The position numbers and the translations under genes were made by a program. Below are positions 9,100 to 17,776 of a stretch of 64,000 bases of DNA, in pieces. The notes under the pieces were generated by a model, which saw only the letters and a list, made by a program, of their open reading frames with translations, was not told the DNA's origin and ran no database searches. The DNA is from Putridiphycobacter roseus (GTDB lineage Bacteria > Bacteroidota > Bacteroidia > Flavobacteriales_D > Crocinitomicaceae). Positions within the stretch are counted from its first letter, which is position 1, and every line of letters starts with the position of its first letter. The stretch spans positions 62,001 to 126,000 of the forward strand of contig NZ_QKSB01000009.1 in assembly GCF_003234935.1 (NCBI RefSeq), written 5' to 3'.

Positions 9100-11508
9100 T
9101 TATTTTTTACCTCTAATTAGTTCCACATTGCCGTTCCCTTCAAGTTTTAAACCATTGGTTGATTCTCCCTTATAGGTGAAAAAATACACCCCTTCTGAAC
9201 ATGGTTTACCAGATTTATAGTGATTACCATCCCATTTATCATCAATATCAAGGAATTCAAATACTGGAACACCGTATCTATTATAAACAACACTATTAAA
9301 TGTTTTAACACCTGAACTTGGAAAAAAGAACTCATTGTTAGGGTAAGCACCAGGCGTAAAAACATTTGGTATAACCAAATCAACAACTGAATGTACAATA
9401 ATCTCAGTACAACTAGTATCTACGCAATCATTATAATTTTTAGCTACCATACACACTTCATAAATAGCTTCACCTGTATAAATAGTATCTACTTTCTCAT
9501 TTAAATCATAAGTAAAAAACCATTTACCATCTGTTGTGATATTACTGCTGTTTAAATTCCATTGAAAAATAGTATCCGAAAGTGGATTTCCAATTTGCGC
9601 AAAATTTTCAGACAAGTTAGTAATCTTAATTTTCACCGGTTCTGTTCCTTCATATATGGATGGATTTAAAAATTCATCTGATGCCACACTAAAATTCGCA
9701 ATAGGATTTAAAGAATCTACATAAACTGTAGAAATATCTTGACAACCATTTGCATCTGTAATGGTTAACTGCATGTCTCCAGGTGTTTTTACAACAAAAG
9801 TTGAAAAATTGCTAATGTCGCCATTTACAAGGTTTTCCCATTCATAAGAAACAGAACCTGTACCTGAGGAATCATTGCCAGCGGTATAGCCAATAACTAC
9901 GCCATTTCCGTTTTGAAAATCTGCTGTTCTGCAATATGTTTTACTGGTCACTTCTACTGTTGCTTTTAATGGGTCTGGATTTAAAATAGTAAAGCTAAAA
10001 GCGTTTTCACACCCCACACCGTCTACTACCTTTAATTCGTGCGTACCAGGTGCAAGTCCGTTAACGGAATCCTTTAATAAACCATTGATACCAATTGGTA
10101 ACCAAGAATAGTAAATAGATGCAGCATCTCCTTGAAAATTAGTAATACTGGCCACATAAGCAATACCTGTTATATCATTGTGGCATAGAGGGTCAACAGT
10201 AGCAATACTAGCAGAAATTTGTGCTGGATCTGTTAACTCAACCACTTCCGCAATATCACAACCACTTCCGTCACTATATGTAACGGTATAGGTTCCCGCT
10301 ACTAAATTATTAGCTGTATTGGTTCCAGTATTGTTTACTACCGTGCCAGCAGCATCTGTAATTACAAAATTAAATGTACCACTCGTTGAAGTCGTTGCCG
10401 AAATTGATCCAGTAGCAGTTCCAAAACACTGTGGATTATTTGAAGTAACATCTATGGCAATAGAACCTGACTGAATATTAAAATTGGTATTGTAATCACA
10501 ACCTGTTCCATCACTAATATTTACAGTCCAGTTACCTAAAAACAAATTAGACTGTGTAAAAGAACCATTTTGAGCCACCGTGTTTACATCATGTACATTA
10601 CCAGTTGGGTCTGTCCATGTTACTGTATACGGACCACCACTTGTTCCTGTGATGTTACTAATGGTTGCCGTACCATCTGCAGCATTAGCGCAAGATGCAG
10701 CAACTACATTGGTAAGCGTAGCTTGAATTGAAGCATTGGCTACAACTAAAGTATCTCTAACCGTACAAACCGTACCAAAACTAATATCATCCATTGAAAA
10801 ATCATTCCCATTTTGAGTTAAAACACTATTTACAAAACAGACATCAGCACTGGTATTTACCCCTGAATTCCATACTACCGAATGATTTACCCAATCACAT
10901 GCCGCTGTCGTATTATCTAAAAAGCTAGTACCAGCCTGTGTTCCATTTATCATAAAAGCAATGTCTGGCGCATTACTACCATACACTTGAAACCATGCAG
11001 AAAGCACATAATTTGTATTGGGTAAAACAGTTACATTTTGACACCAGATATTTTGATTTACTGTAGTAGAACCATTAATCACCATCATATTTCCAGTACC
11101 ATTTGTATGGTCACCACAAGAAGCAAAATTAGAATGGGCTGTACTCGAATTTGTGGTCACAAAATATGTTTCTACATTTGAAACAGGCCCCCAAGTTCCA
11201 CCGGCTCCAACGGTATAGTCAGAAGTGAAATTAGTAGAACCTGCCGAAAAATCGCCATTTACTATTAAATTATTACTTAAAGAATTTACTTCACACCAAT
11301 ATACGCCAGGTCCTGTAACAAATGTCGTTTGGTTACTTGTACCGTCTTGCCATAAATAATTAGCAAAATTTGGACCTGCATCCAACTGAAATAAATCTGG
11401 TGGACAAATTACAGTATCGTTACCCAAGTCTAAATTACATTGCGCCTTGGCTATATTTGGCAGATTGCTAAGGAGTAATAATAATAAAACTGCTTTATAA
11501 TTCTTCAT
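9100..11508 (-). CDS. Large secreted protein with SprB-like repeats and T9SS type B (gliding-motility-associated) C-terminal domain
   Basis: 802 residues with a signal peptide (MKNYKAVLLLLLLSNLPNIAKAQ). It starts with CNLDLGNDTVICPPDLFQLDAG, a PKD/Ig-like opening common in adhesin-like proteins. A carbohydrate-binding-like segment follows (~75-240, with FSMDDISFG near its end). Then come SprB-type repeats in which a 'DGTGCDY / DGSGCDIAE / DGVGCENAF' motif recurs about every 75-80 residues. The C-terminus VIPNVFTPGAYPNNEFFF ... YNRYGVPVFE ... EGVYFFTYKG is the T9SS type B sorting domain (gliding motility-associated). Probably a cell-surface or released adhesin. It stands alone, upstream of and divergent from the thiamine operon. 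Confidence 0.87.
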   Translation of the reverse strand: MKNYKAVLLLLLLSNLPNIAKAQCNLDLGNDTVICPPDLFQLDAGPNFANYLWQDGTSNQTTFVTGPGVYWCEVNSLSNNLIVNGDFSAGSTNFTSDYTVGAGGTWGPVSNVETYFVTTNSSTAHSNFASCGDHTNGTGNMMVINGSTTVNQNIWCQNVTVLPNTNYVLSAWFQVYGSNAPDIAFMINGTQAGTSFLDNTTAACDWVNHSVVWNSGVNTSADVCFVNSVLTQNGNDFSMDDISFGTVCTVRDTLVVANASIQATLTNVVAASCANAADGTATISNITGTSGGPYTVTWTDPTGNVHDVNTVAQNGSFTQSNLFLGNWTVNISDGTGCDYNTNFNIQSGSIAIDVTSNNPQCFGTATGSISATTSTSGTFNFVITDAAGTVVNNTGTNTANNLVAGTYTVTYSDGSGCDIAEVVELTDPAQISASIATVDPLCHNDITGIAYVASITNFQGDAASIYYSWLPIGINGLLKDSVNGLAPGTHELKVVDGVGCENAFSFTILNPDPLKATVEVTSKTYCRTADFQNGNGVVIGYTAGNDSSGTGSVSYEWENLVNGDISNFSTFVVKTPGDMQLTITDANGCQDISTVYVDSLNPIANFSVASDEFLNPSIYEGTEPVKIKITNLSENFAQIGNPLSDTIFQWNLNSSNITTDGKWFFTYDLNEKVDTIYTGEAIYEVCMVAKNYNDCVDTSCTEIIVHSVVDLVIPNVFTPGAYPNNEFFFPSSGVKTFNSVVYNRYGVPVFEFLDIDDKWDGNHYKSGKPCSEGVYFFTYKGESTNGLKLEGNGNVELIRGKK

Positions 11509-11689
11509 AATATATTTTAATAAAAATCAATGTTAGTAATAAAAAATAAATATTTTAGTATACAGACGTTATAATCAACACAAAAGTTGAAATATTAATA
11601 ACGAATATACATTGTGGCATACAATTGTCTTTTAAAATAAAATAAAAACCTGCAGCCTCCTATTCCATTTTTTAGTAGATTTGCTTTGC
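11509..11689. other. Non-coding divergent region between T9SS type B gene and TPP riboswitch
   Basis: AT-rich spacer with no credible ORF. It must hold the promoter of the minus-strand gene at 11508 and the promoter of the thiamine operon. The only clear motif is the TAGATTTG -7 box at 11676-11683. I see nothing else. Confidence 0.6.
11676..11683 (+). promoter_or_regulatory. -7 promoter element of the thiamine operon
   Basis: TAGATTTG matches the Bacteroidota -7 consensus TAnnTTTG exactly. Initiation about 7 bases downstream would put the first transcribed base at ~11690, exactly where the P1 stem of the TPP aptamer begins. A clear TTG -33 box is missing at the usual spacing. Confidence 0.5.
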
Positions 11690-11769
11690 ACTTTGGGGGT
11701 GTTTGTATTTATACGAGCTGAGACATACCCTTTGAACCTGATGTTGGTCATACAACCGTAGGGAAAAGT
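11690..11769 (+). promoter_or_regulatory. TPP riboswitch aptamer (THI element)
   Basis: All conserved THI-box blocks are present in order: GGGGGTG (11695-11701), CTGAGA (11718-11723), ACCC followed by TTTGAACCTGAT (11727-11742), and CGTAGGGAA (11757-11765). P1 can form between ACTTT (11690-11694) and AAAGT (11765-11769). The P3 arm is GTAT-TT-ATAC and the P5 arm is GTTG-GTCATA-CAAC, a normal small loop. It sits just upstream of thiS and the full thiamine operon, so thiamine diphosphate should repress the operon. Confidence 0.93.
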
Positions 11770-11815
11770 TAGCGTCACTTTAAAAATTAGCCCAAATTTC
11801 GGGCAGTCGACACTT

Positions 11816-11839
11816 CCAAAGTAACAATTTAAACTTTGG
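11816..11839 (+). promoter_or_regulatory. Likely expression platform: hairpin next to the thiS start codon
   Basis: CCAAAGT (11816-11822) can pair with ACTTTGG (11833-11839), placing a stem two bases before the thiS ATG at 11842. The same CCAAAGT can instead pair with an identical ACTTTGG at 11690-11696, which is the 5' strand of aptamer P1. This gives two mutually exclusive pairings: ligand-bound P1 leaves CCAAAGT free to close the start-site hairpin. No U-run follows, so control of translation is more likely than termination. Mechanism inferred. Confidence 0.55.
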
Positions 11840-11841
11840 AT

Positions 11842-12045
11842 ATGATTCAAATTTCTGTCAATAATAACATTCAAAAAATTGAAGCCAATATTACTTTGGC
11901 CAGTTTTCTTGAAAAATTATTACCCAACCAAAATGGTATTGCCATAGCTTTAAACGAACAAGTTGTTCCACAAAGTAATTGGCAGGTGCAAAAATTAGTT
12001 GAAAATGATCAAATATTAATAATAACGGCAACCCAAGGCGGGTAA
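11842..12045 (+). CDS. thiS: Sulfur carrier protein ThiS
   Basis: 67 residues, the usual ThiS length, ending in the required Gly-Gly (TATQGG). ThiS carries sulfur as a C-terminal thiocarboxylate for thiazole formation by ThiG. The beta-grasp pattern is normal: MIQISVNNN, then TLASFLEKLL, and GIAIALNEQVVPQSNW. I chose the ATG at 11842; an in-frame TTG at 11836 would overlap the start-proximal hairpin and adds only two residues. First gene after the TPP riboswitch; its partner enzymes ThiF, ThiG and ThiH are all downstream in the operon. Confidence 0.93.
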   Translation: MIQISVNNNIQKIEANITLASFLEKLLPNQNGIAIALNEQVVPQSNWQVQKLVENDQILIITATQGG

Positions 12046-12100
12046 AATGACCATTACTTAAGAATAACTATCTTGGGTAAATAATTAGATTAAAAAATAA

Positions 12101-14008
<1,908 letters not shown>

Positions 14009-14020
14009 TATTTAGAGCAC

Positions 14021-14050
14021 ACCCTTCTCAGTTATCCAACTGAGAAGGGT
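14021..14050 (+). terminator. Perfect 13-bp hairpin between thiC and the thiE-like gene
   Basis: ACCCTTCTCAGTT and AACTGAGAAGGGT form a perfect 13-bp stem with an ATCC loop. A T-rich run (TCTTTTTTTA) comes only about 18 bases later, so this is a weak or partial terminator, or an mRNA-processing/stabilising hairpin that could keep thiC message above that of the distal genes. Function inferred. Confidence 0.5.
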
Positions 14051-14134
14051 CGGGCTTTACGTTATATCTTTTTTTATCCTTACAAAAATAAAAAAAGGAT
14101 GCCACTTCAATCCCTGGGCCAATAGCTAGTAAAA

Positions 14135-14848
14135 ATGTTGAAAATAATCCTTTCATATCCAACACCTGTACCCAATGAAATCTCGTTGATCAATCAGGTA
14201 TTGGCAAGTGACATTGATTATTTTCATTTGCGTAAACCAGACTATCCACCAGAAGATTTAATTAAATTAATTGAAGCAATTGATGAAGCATATTATTATA
14301 AAATAATAATCCATAACAACTTTCATCTAATCAAAAAATATGGCTTAGGTGGCATACATTTAAACAAGGCGGCCCTCAGTCAAATTTGCACGATAAAAGA
14401 AAGCGATAAATGCCACATTGAGCCCATTTTGTTATTGGATAAAAAGCTAAAAGTATACAATCAAATACCAGATCATATTTCTTATTCAGCGCACAGTTTT
14501 GAGGAAATAGAAAATCTACCTTTTGAAACAGATTATGTGTTTTTAAGCCCAATATTTAATAGTATTTCAAAACCTGATTACCCTTCAAAATTCGAAGACC
14601 ATAACTATTTACGAAGTCAATTAAAAAATACTAATCGAACGATAATTGCACTAGGAGGAGTTACCGAAGAAAAAGCCGAAACAATAAAAAACCTCGGATT
14701 CTCCGGCTATGTCCTACTCGGAGAATATTGGAAAGACTATTTAACATCCATGCACCATAAAACTGTCGGTTCGCATGTTATTTACGAAGGCGACAGCCAA
14801 GCAAAAAATATATCGAAAACAGTTTCGAAGCACAATACCTTAAATTAA
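14135..14848 (+). CDS. Second ThiE/TenI-family protein (thiamine phosphate synthase-like)
   Basis: 237 residues, TIM-barrel ThiE/TenI fold: YFHLRKPDYPPEDLI, IIIHNNFHLIKKYGLGGIHLN, YSAHSFEEIENLP, DYVFLSPIFNSISKPDYPS and IALGGVTEEKAETIKNLGFSGYVLLG. It lacks the GLHLGQKDG block found in the canonical ThiE at 15990-16610 (IHLNKAAL stands in its place), so it may be TenI-like (thiazole tautomerase) or otherwise specialised. It has a C-terminal tail of about 35 residues past the barrel. Encoded in the thiamine operon, one base before thiD. Family sure, reaction unsure. Confidence 0.8.
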   Translation: MLKIILSYPTPVPNEISLINQVLASDIDYFHLRKPDYPPEDLIKLIEAIDEAYYYKIIIHNNFHLIKKYGLGGIHLNKAALSQICTIKESDKCHIEPILLLDKKLKVYNQIPDHISYSAHSFEEIENLPFETDYVFLSPIFNSISKPDYPSKFEDHNYLRSQLKNTNRTIIALGGVTEEKAETIKNLGFSGYVLLGEYWKDYLTSMHHKTVGSHVIYEGDSQAKNISKTVSKHNTLN

Positions 14849-14849
14849 T

Positions 14850-15593
14850 TTGAAAACAAGACCAAACATATTGACAATTGCAGGCTTCGATCCTTCAGGA
14901 GGAGCAGGAATTCTAGCAGACATTAAAACCATGGAACAAAATGGTTGTATAGGCATGGCGGTTCAAACTGCCAACACCATCCAAACCGGTGATAAGTTCC
15001 TTTCCTGCAACTGGATTGATGAAGCAATTGTACAGGCCCAATTAGAACTTCTATTGTCCACCTACAAGTTTGATGTCGTAAAAATAGGATTGGTTCCCAA
15101 TCTAAAAAGTTTAAACCAGTGGTTAAACATTTGCCTTACACATTATCCAGCTTTAAAAATCGTTTGGGACCCAGTTTTATCGGCTTCAGCTGGGTTTAAT
15201 TTTCAACACAATCTTGATGACCTTGCGGAAACATTAGCCTTAGTCGACTTTATTACACCAAATTGGGAAGAGGCTAAAATATTGAGTGGTAATGAAGATG
15301 CAATCATTGGTGCAGCCGAATTATCGAAATATTGTGCAGTTTTACTTAAAGGTGGACATCATCCCACTCAATTGGGAAAAGATAGGCTATTTCTTTCTGA
15401 AAAAACACTGAATTTTAACCCTAAACCATATCAATGTTCTCCAAAACACGGTAGCGGCTGTATATTTGCATCTGCATTGGCATGCAATATTGCCAAAGGC
15501 TATCCCATTCATAAAAGTGTTTTAAAGTCTAAAAGATATATCGAGGCAGTATTAAGTAGTCAAACAGGATTAATAGGTTACCACGCACCATGA
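14850..15593 (+). CDS. thiD: Hydroxymethylpyrimidine/phosphomethylpyrimidine kinase ThiD
   Basis: 247 residues of the ribokinase-like fold. ThiD phosphorylates HMP and HMP-P to HMP-PP for coupling with the thiazole. The motif ILTIAGFDPSGGAGILADIKT near the N-terminus is diagnostic. VWDPVLSAS, DFITPNWEEAKILSG and the C-terminal anion-hole region HGSGCIFASALA are in place. The last is more often GTGD in ThiD; here it reads GSGC, as in some Bacteroidota homologues. The start is a TTG one base after the preceding stop, since no ATG fits the conserved N-terminus. Its stop overlaps the next gene by four bases. Confidence 0.93.
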   Translation: MKTRPNILTIAGFDPSGGAGILADIKTMEQNGCIGMAVQTANTIQTGDKFLSCNWIDEAIVQAQLELLLSTYKFDVVKIGLVPNLKSLNQWLNICLTHYPALKIVWDPVLSASAGFNFQHNLDDLAETLALVDFITPNWEEAKILSGNEDAIIGAAELSKYCAVLLKGGHHPTQLGKDRLFLSEKTLNFNPKPYQCSPKHGSGCIFASALACNIAKGYPIHKSVLKSKRYIEAVLSSQTGLIGYHAP

Positions 15594-15997
15594 AAAGACC
15601 TAAATTTATACTACAAATTTTAAACGTATTGAATGGCTTACTTCTTTTTCTCTACTTCTTTAAAGTAATGCATTATACTTCTTTTTTAGGCAGGATAGAA
15701 ATCATGCACCTTATCATTGCGGCTTTTATTATCTATGGTATTAAATCATGGATAGAAGTAAAAACAAATACTGCAGACCCTATTAAGAACAATAAGACAA
15801 CCAACATATTATTCTTAACTGGTTTTACCATTTTTGTTTTAGGCATAGCAGTTAAATTTATGCATTGGCCATTTGCAAACCTGTTTATGCTTGCAGGCGT
15901 AATTATTGTCAACCTTTCCTATTGGTTATCCTTTTTTATAAGCGCCAATTCTTTAACCCCTGACACTGAAATTCTAGACGATTTTGAACATGAATAA
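15590..15997 (+). CDS. Small four-helix membrane protein with duplicated KxMH motif (GldL-like), in the thiamine operon
   Basis: 135 residues with four predicted membrane helices arranged as two similar halves. Each half is a helix, a KxMH motif, then a second helix: FKVMHYTSFLGR around residues 24-35 and VKFMHWPFANLF around 88-99. The KxMHWP loop resembles the helix-loop-helix start of the gliding motor protein GldL and other small Bacteroidota membrane proteins. The tail is acidic (EILDDFEHE). Its start overlaps thiD by 4 bases and its end overlaps thiE by 8, so it is translationally coupled to both. No function known; a link to thiamine is inferred from position only. Confidence 0.7.
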   Translation: MKRPKFILQILNVLNGLLLFLYFFKVMHYTSFLGRIEIMHLIIAAFIIYGIKSWIEVKTNTADPIKNNKTTNILFLTGFTIFVLGIAVKFMHWPFANLFMLAGVIIVNLSYWLSFFISANSLTPDTEILDDFEHE

Positions 15998-16610
15998 ATT
16001 GACAAAAATATATTATATTTCACAAGGTAAAAGTACCGCAAACCACTTGCTAAACATTGAAAAAGTTTGTCGATCAGGTTGTAAATTAATACAACTTCGT
16101 TTAAAAAACCTTCCGCTTACCGAAGTACTCATCACCGTACAAAAAGCCTTAGAAATATGTAATAAATTTAATGCGCTTTTAATTATTAACGATTACAGCA
16201 ATATCGTCGAACAAATTCCTACAACCGGCTTACATTTAGGTCAAAAAGATGGTAAAATAAGCGACGTAAGAAATAATTTATCAGATTCGATTATTGGAGG
16301 AACAGCGAACACGTTAGAAGATTGTATTCAATTGTATAAAGAAGGAGCAGATTATATAGGATTAGGTCCTTTAAGGTTTACACCAACAAAAACAAATCTT
16401 GATCCTATTTTGGGCTACAATGGCTACAAAGAAATAATCCATAAATTAGATATCTTGAAAATTAAAATCCCAATTTATGCCATAGGTGGAATTGTAGAAA
16501 ATGATATTCAACCATTGTTAGATATGGGTCTACATGGGGTAGCAATTTCAAGTTTACTCACCCAACAAACAATTGAACAAAATAAAAAATTAATCAAGGA
16601 ATATGAATGA
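15990..16610 (+). CDS. thiE: Thiamine phosphate synthase ThiE
   Basis: 206 residues, standard size. ThiE joins HMP-PP and thiazole phosphate to give thiamine phosphate. Key blocks: IQLRLKN (substrate Arg), [20 protein letters not shown] (pyrophosphate/Mg site), [13 protein letters not shown] and [13 protein letters not shown] chose the ATG at 15990 inside the ATGAATAA overlap with the preceding gene; an upstream TTG at 15984 is unnecessary. It overlaps thiG by 8 bases (ATGAATGA). Confidence 0.95.
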   Translation: MNKLTKIYYISQGKSTANHLLNIEKVCRSGCKLIQLRLKNLPLTEVLITVQKALEICNKFNALLIINDYSNIVEQIPTTGLHLGQKDGKISDVRNNLSDSIIGGTANTLEDCIQLYKEGADYIGLGPLRFTPTKTNLDPILGYNGYKEIIHKLDILKIKIPIYAIGGIVENDIQPLLDMGLHGVAISSLLTQQTIEQNKKLIKEYE

Positions 16611-17379
16611 TTTATTAAAAATTGCCGACAAAACATTTACCTCTAGATTATTCACTGGAACTGGAAAATTTTCAAACTCTAGCTTAATGAAAGACGCCTT
16701 ATTGGCTTCTGCAAGTGAATTAATTACCGTTGCTTTAAAAAGAGTAGATGTTCAAGACCAAAACGACGACATATTAACGCATTTAAGCGCGGCACATATT
16801 AATTTATTACCAAATACGTCTGGCGTTAGAAATGCCAAAGAAGCTATTTTTGCCGCGGAATTATCTAGAGAAGCTTTGGGAACGAACTGGGTAAAATTAG
16901 AAATTCATCCAGACCCGAAATACTTATTACCCGATCCAATTGAAACATTATTAGCTGCAGAAGAACTAGTAAAAAAAGGCTTTATCGTAATGCCTTACGT
17001 TCATGCTGACCCAGTGTTATGTAAGAGATTAGAAGATGTGGGTGTACAATGCGTCATGCCTTTAGGAGCACCAATAGGGAGTAACAAAGGCTTGCAAACA
17101 CAGGCGTTTTTAGAAATCATAATCGACCAAAGTAATGTCCCGGTGATCGTTGATGCTGGAATCGGTGCTCCTTCACACGCGGCCTACGCTATGGAATTAG
17201 GTGCTGATGCAGTATTAGTAAACACCGCAATTGCTGTTTCCCAAAACCCAGTTGCAATGGCTAAAGCATTTAAATTAGCTGTGGAAGCGGGAAGAATGGC
17301 TTATAACGCCAAATTAGCTCCAGTTATTGCAAAAGCCGAAGCAAGTAGTCCGTTGACGAGTTTTCTAAATAGCATTTAG
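16603..17379 (+). CDS. thiG: Thiazole synthase ThiG
   Basis: 258 residues, full length. ThiG builds the thiazole phosphate from deoxyxylulose 5-phosphate, dehydroglycine and ThiS thiocarboxylate. The Schiff-base lysine is in [17 protein letters not shown] (Lys98). Further motifs are [21 protein letters not shown] and [35 protein letters not shown] phosphate-binding blocks near 185-215. In the operon it would normally be followed directly by thiH; here a four-helix-bundle gene stands between them. Confidence 0.96.
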   Translation: MNDLLKIADKTFTSRLFTGTGKFSNSSLMKDALLASASELITVALKRVDVQDQNDDILTHLSAAHINLLPNTSGVRNAKEAIFAAELSREALGTNWVKLEIHPDPKYLLPDPIETLLAAEELVKKGFIVMPYVHADPVLCKRLEDVGVQCVMPLGAPIGSNKGLQTQAFLEIIIDQSNVPVIVDAGIGAPSHAAYAMELGADAVLVNTAIAVSQNPVAMAKAFKLAVEAGRMAYNAKLAPVIAKAEASSPLTSFLNSI

Positions 17380-17394
17380 CGGTTGGCTATTAGC
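17375..17394 (+). repeat. TTAGC-type flank upstream of inserted gene
   Basis: TTAGCGGTTGGCTATTAGC overlaps the thiG stop codon. A run of the opposite orientation, CTAAAAGCTAAAGGCC and AAGGCTAAAAGCT, lies at 17800-17835 inside the start of thiH. These GGC-TTAGC runs bracket the four-helix-bundle gene. I recall similar runs beside such genes in other Bacteroidota, but cannot check it here. Confidence 0.45.
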
Positions 17395-17416
17395 AGTTAA
17401 TTATAAATAAAATTTT

Positions 17417-17776
17417 ATGAGAGATTTTAGAAAAAAGGAAGTTTGGAAAAAAGGACACTTTTTTGCTATTGAAATTTATAAAATAACTCAAAATTTTCCT
17501 AAATCAGAGAGGTTTGGTATTACTTCGCAAATCCGACGAGCTTCACTTTCAATTCCTACTAATATTGTTGAAGGCTGCACTAGGTTTTCAAAAAAAGAGT
17601 TTGCGAATTTTATAAATATAGCAGCTGGTTCAGCTGCAGAAGTAGAATACTTATTAGAATTTTCAAAGGAAATCGATTTACGCACATTAGAACAGTATAC
17701 AAAACCTTCCAGCTCAATTATAGAGATTAGAAAAATGTTAAACTCATTATACAGAATTATTAAAAACACTAAATAA
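17417..17776 (+). CDS. Four-helix-bundle protein (23S rRNA intervening-sequence / S23 family)
   Basis: 119 residues, typical for this family (TIGR02436-like). The hallmarks are present: a VWKKGHFFAIEIYKITQNFP start, then ERFGITSQIRRASLSIPTNI, VEGCTRF, and SAAEVEYLLEFSKEI. Homologues are found inside 23S rRNA intervening sequences and as stand-alone genes, and their fold resembles the diversity-generating-retroelement accessory protein Avd. Function unknown. Here it interrupts the thiamine operon; its stop TAA shares its last base with the thiH ATG, so thiH translation is coupled to it. TTAGC-type repeats flank it, suggesting insertion. Confidence 0.88.
   Translation: MRDFRKKEVWKKGHFFAIEIYKITQNFPKSERFGITSQIRRASLSIPTNIVEGCTRFSKKEFANFINIAAGSAAEVEYLLEFSKEIDLRTLEQYTKPSSSIIEIRKMLNSLYRIIKNTK

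Noticed and set aside
11632..11874. 80-codon minus-strand frame across the riboswitch
   Set aside because: It is antisense to the conserved TPP aptamer and has no protein-like pattern.
15984..15992. Upstream TTG start for thiE
   Set aside because: Adds only two residues; the ATG at 15990 in the ATGAATAA overlap fits the family start better.
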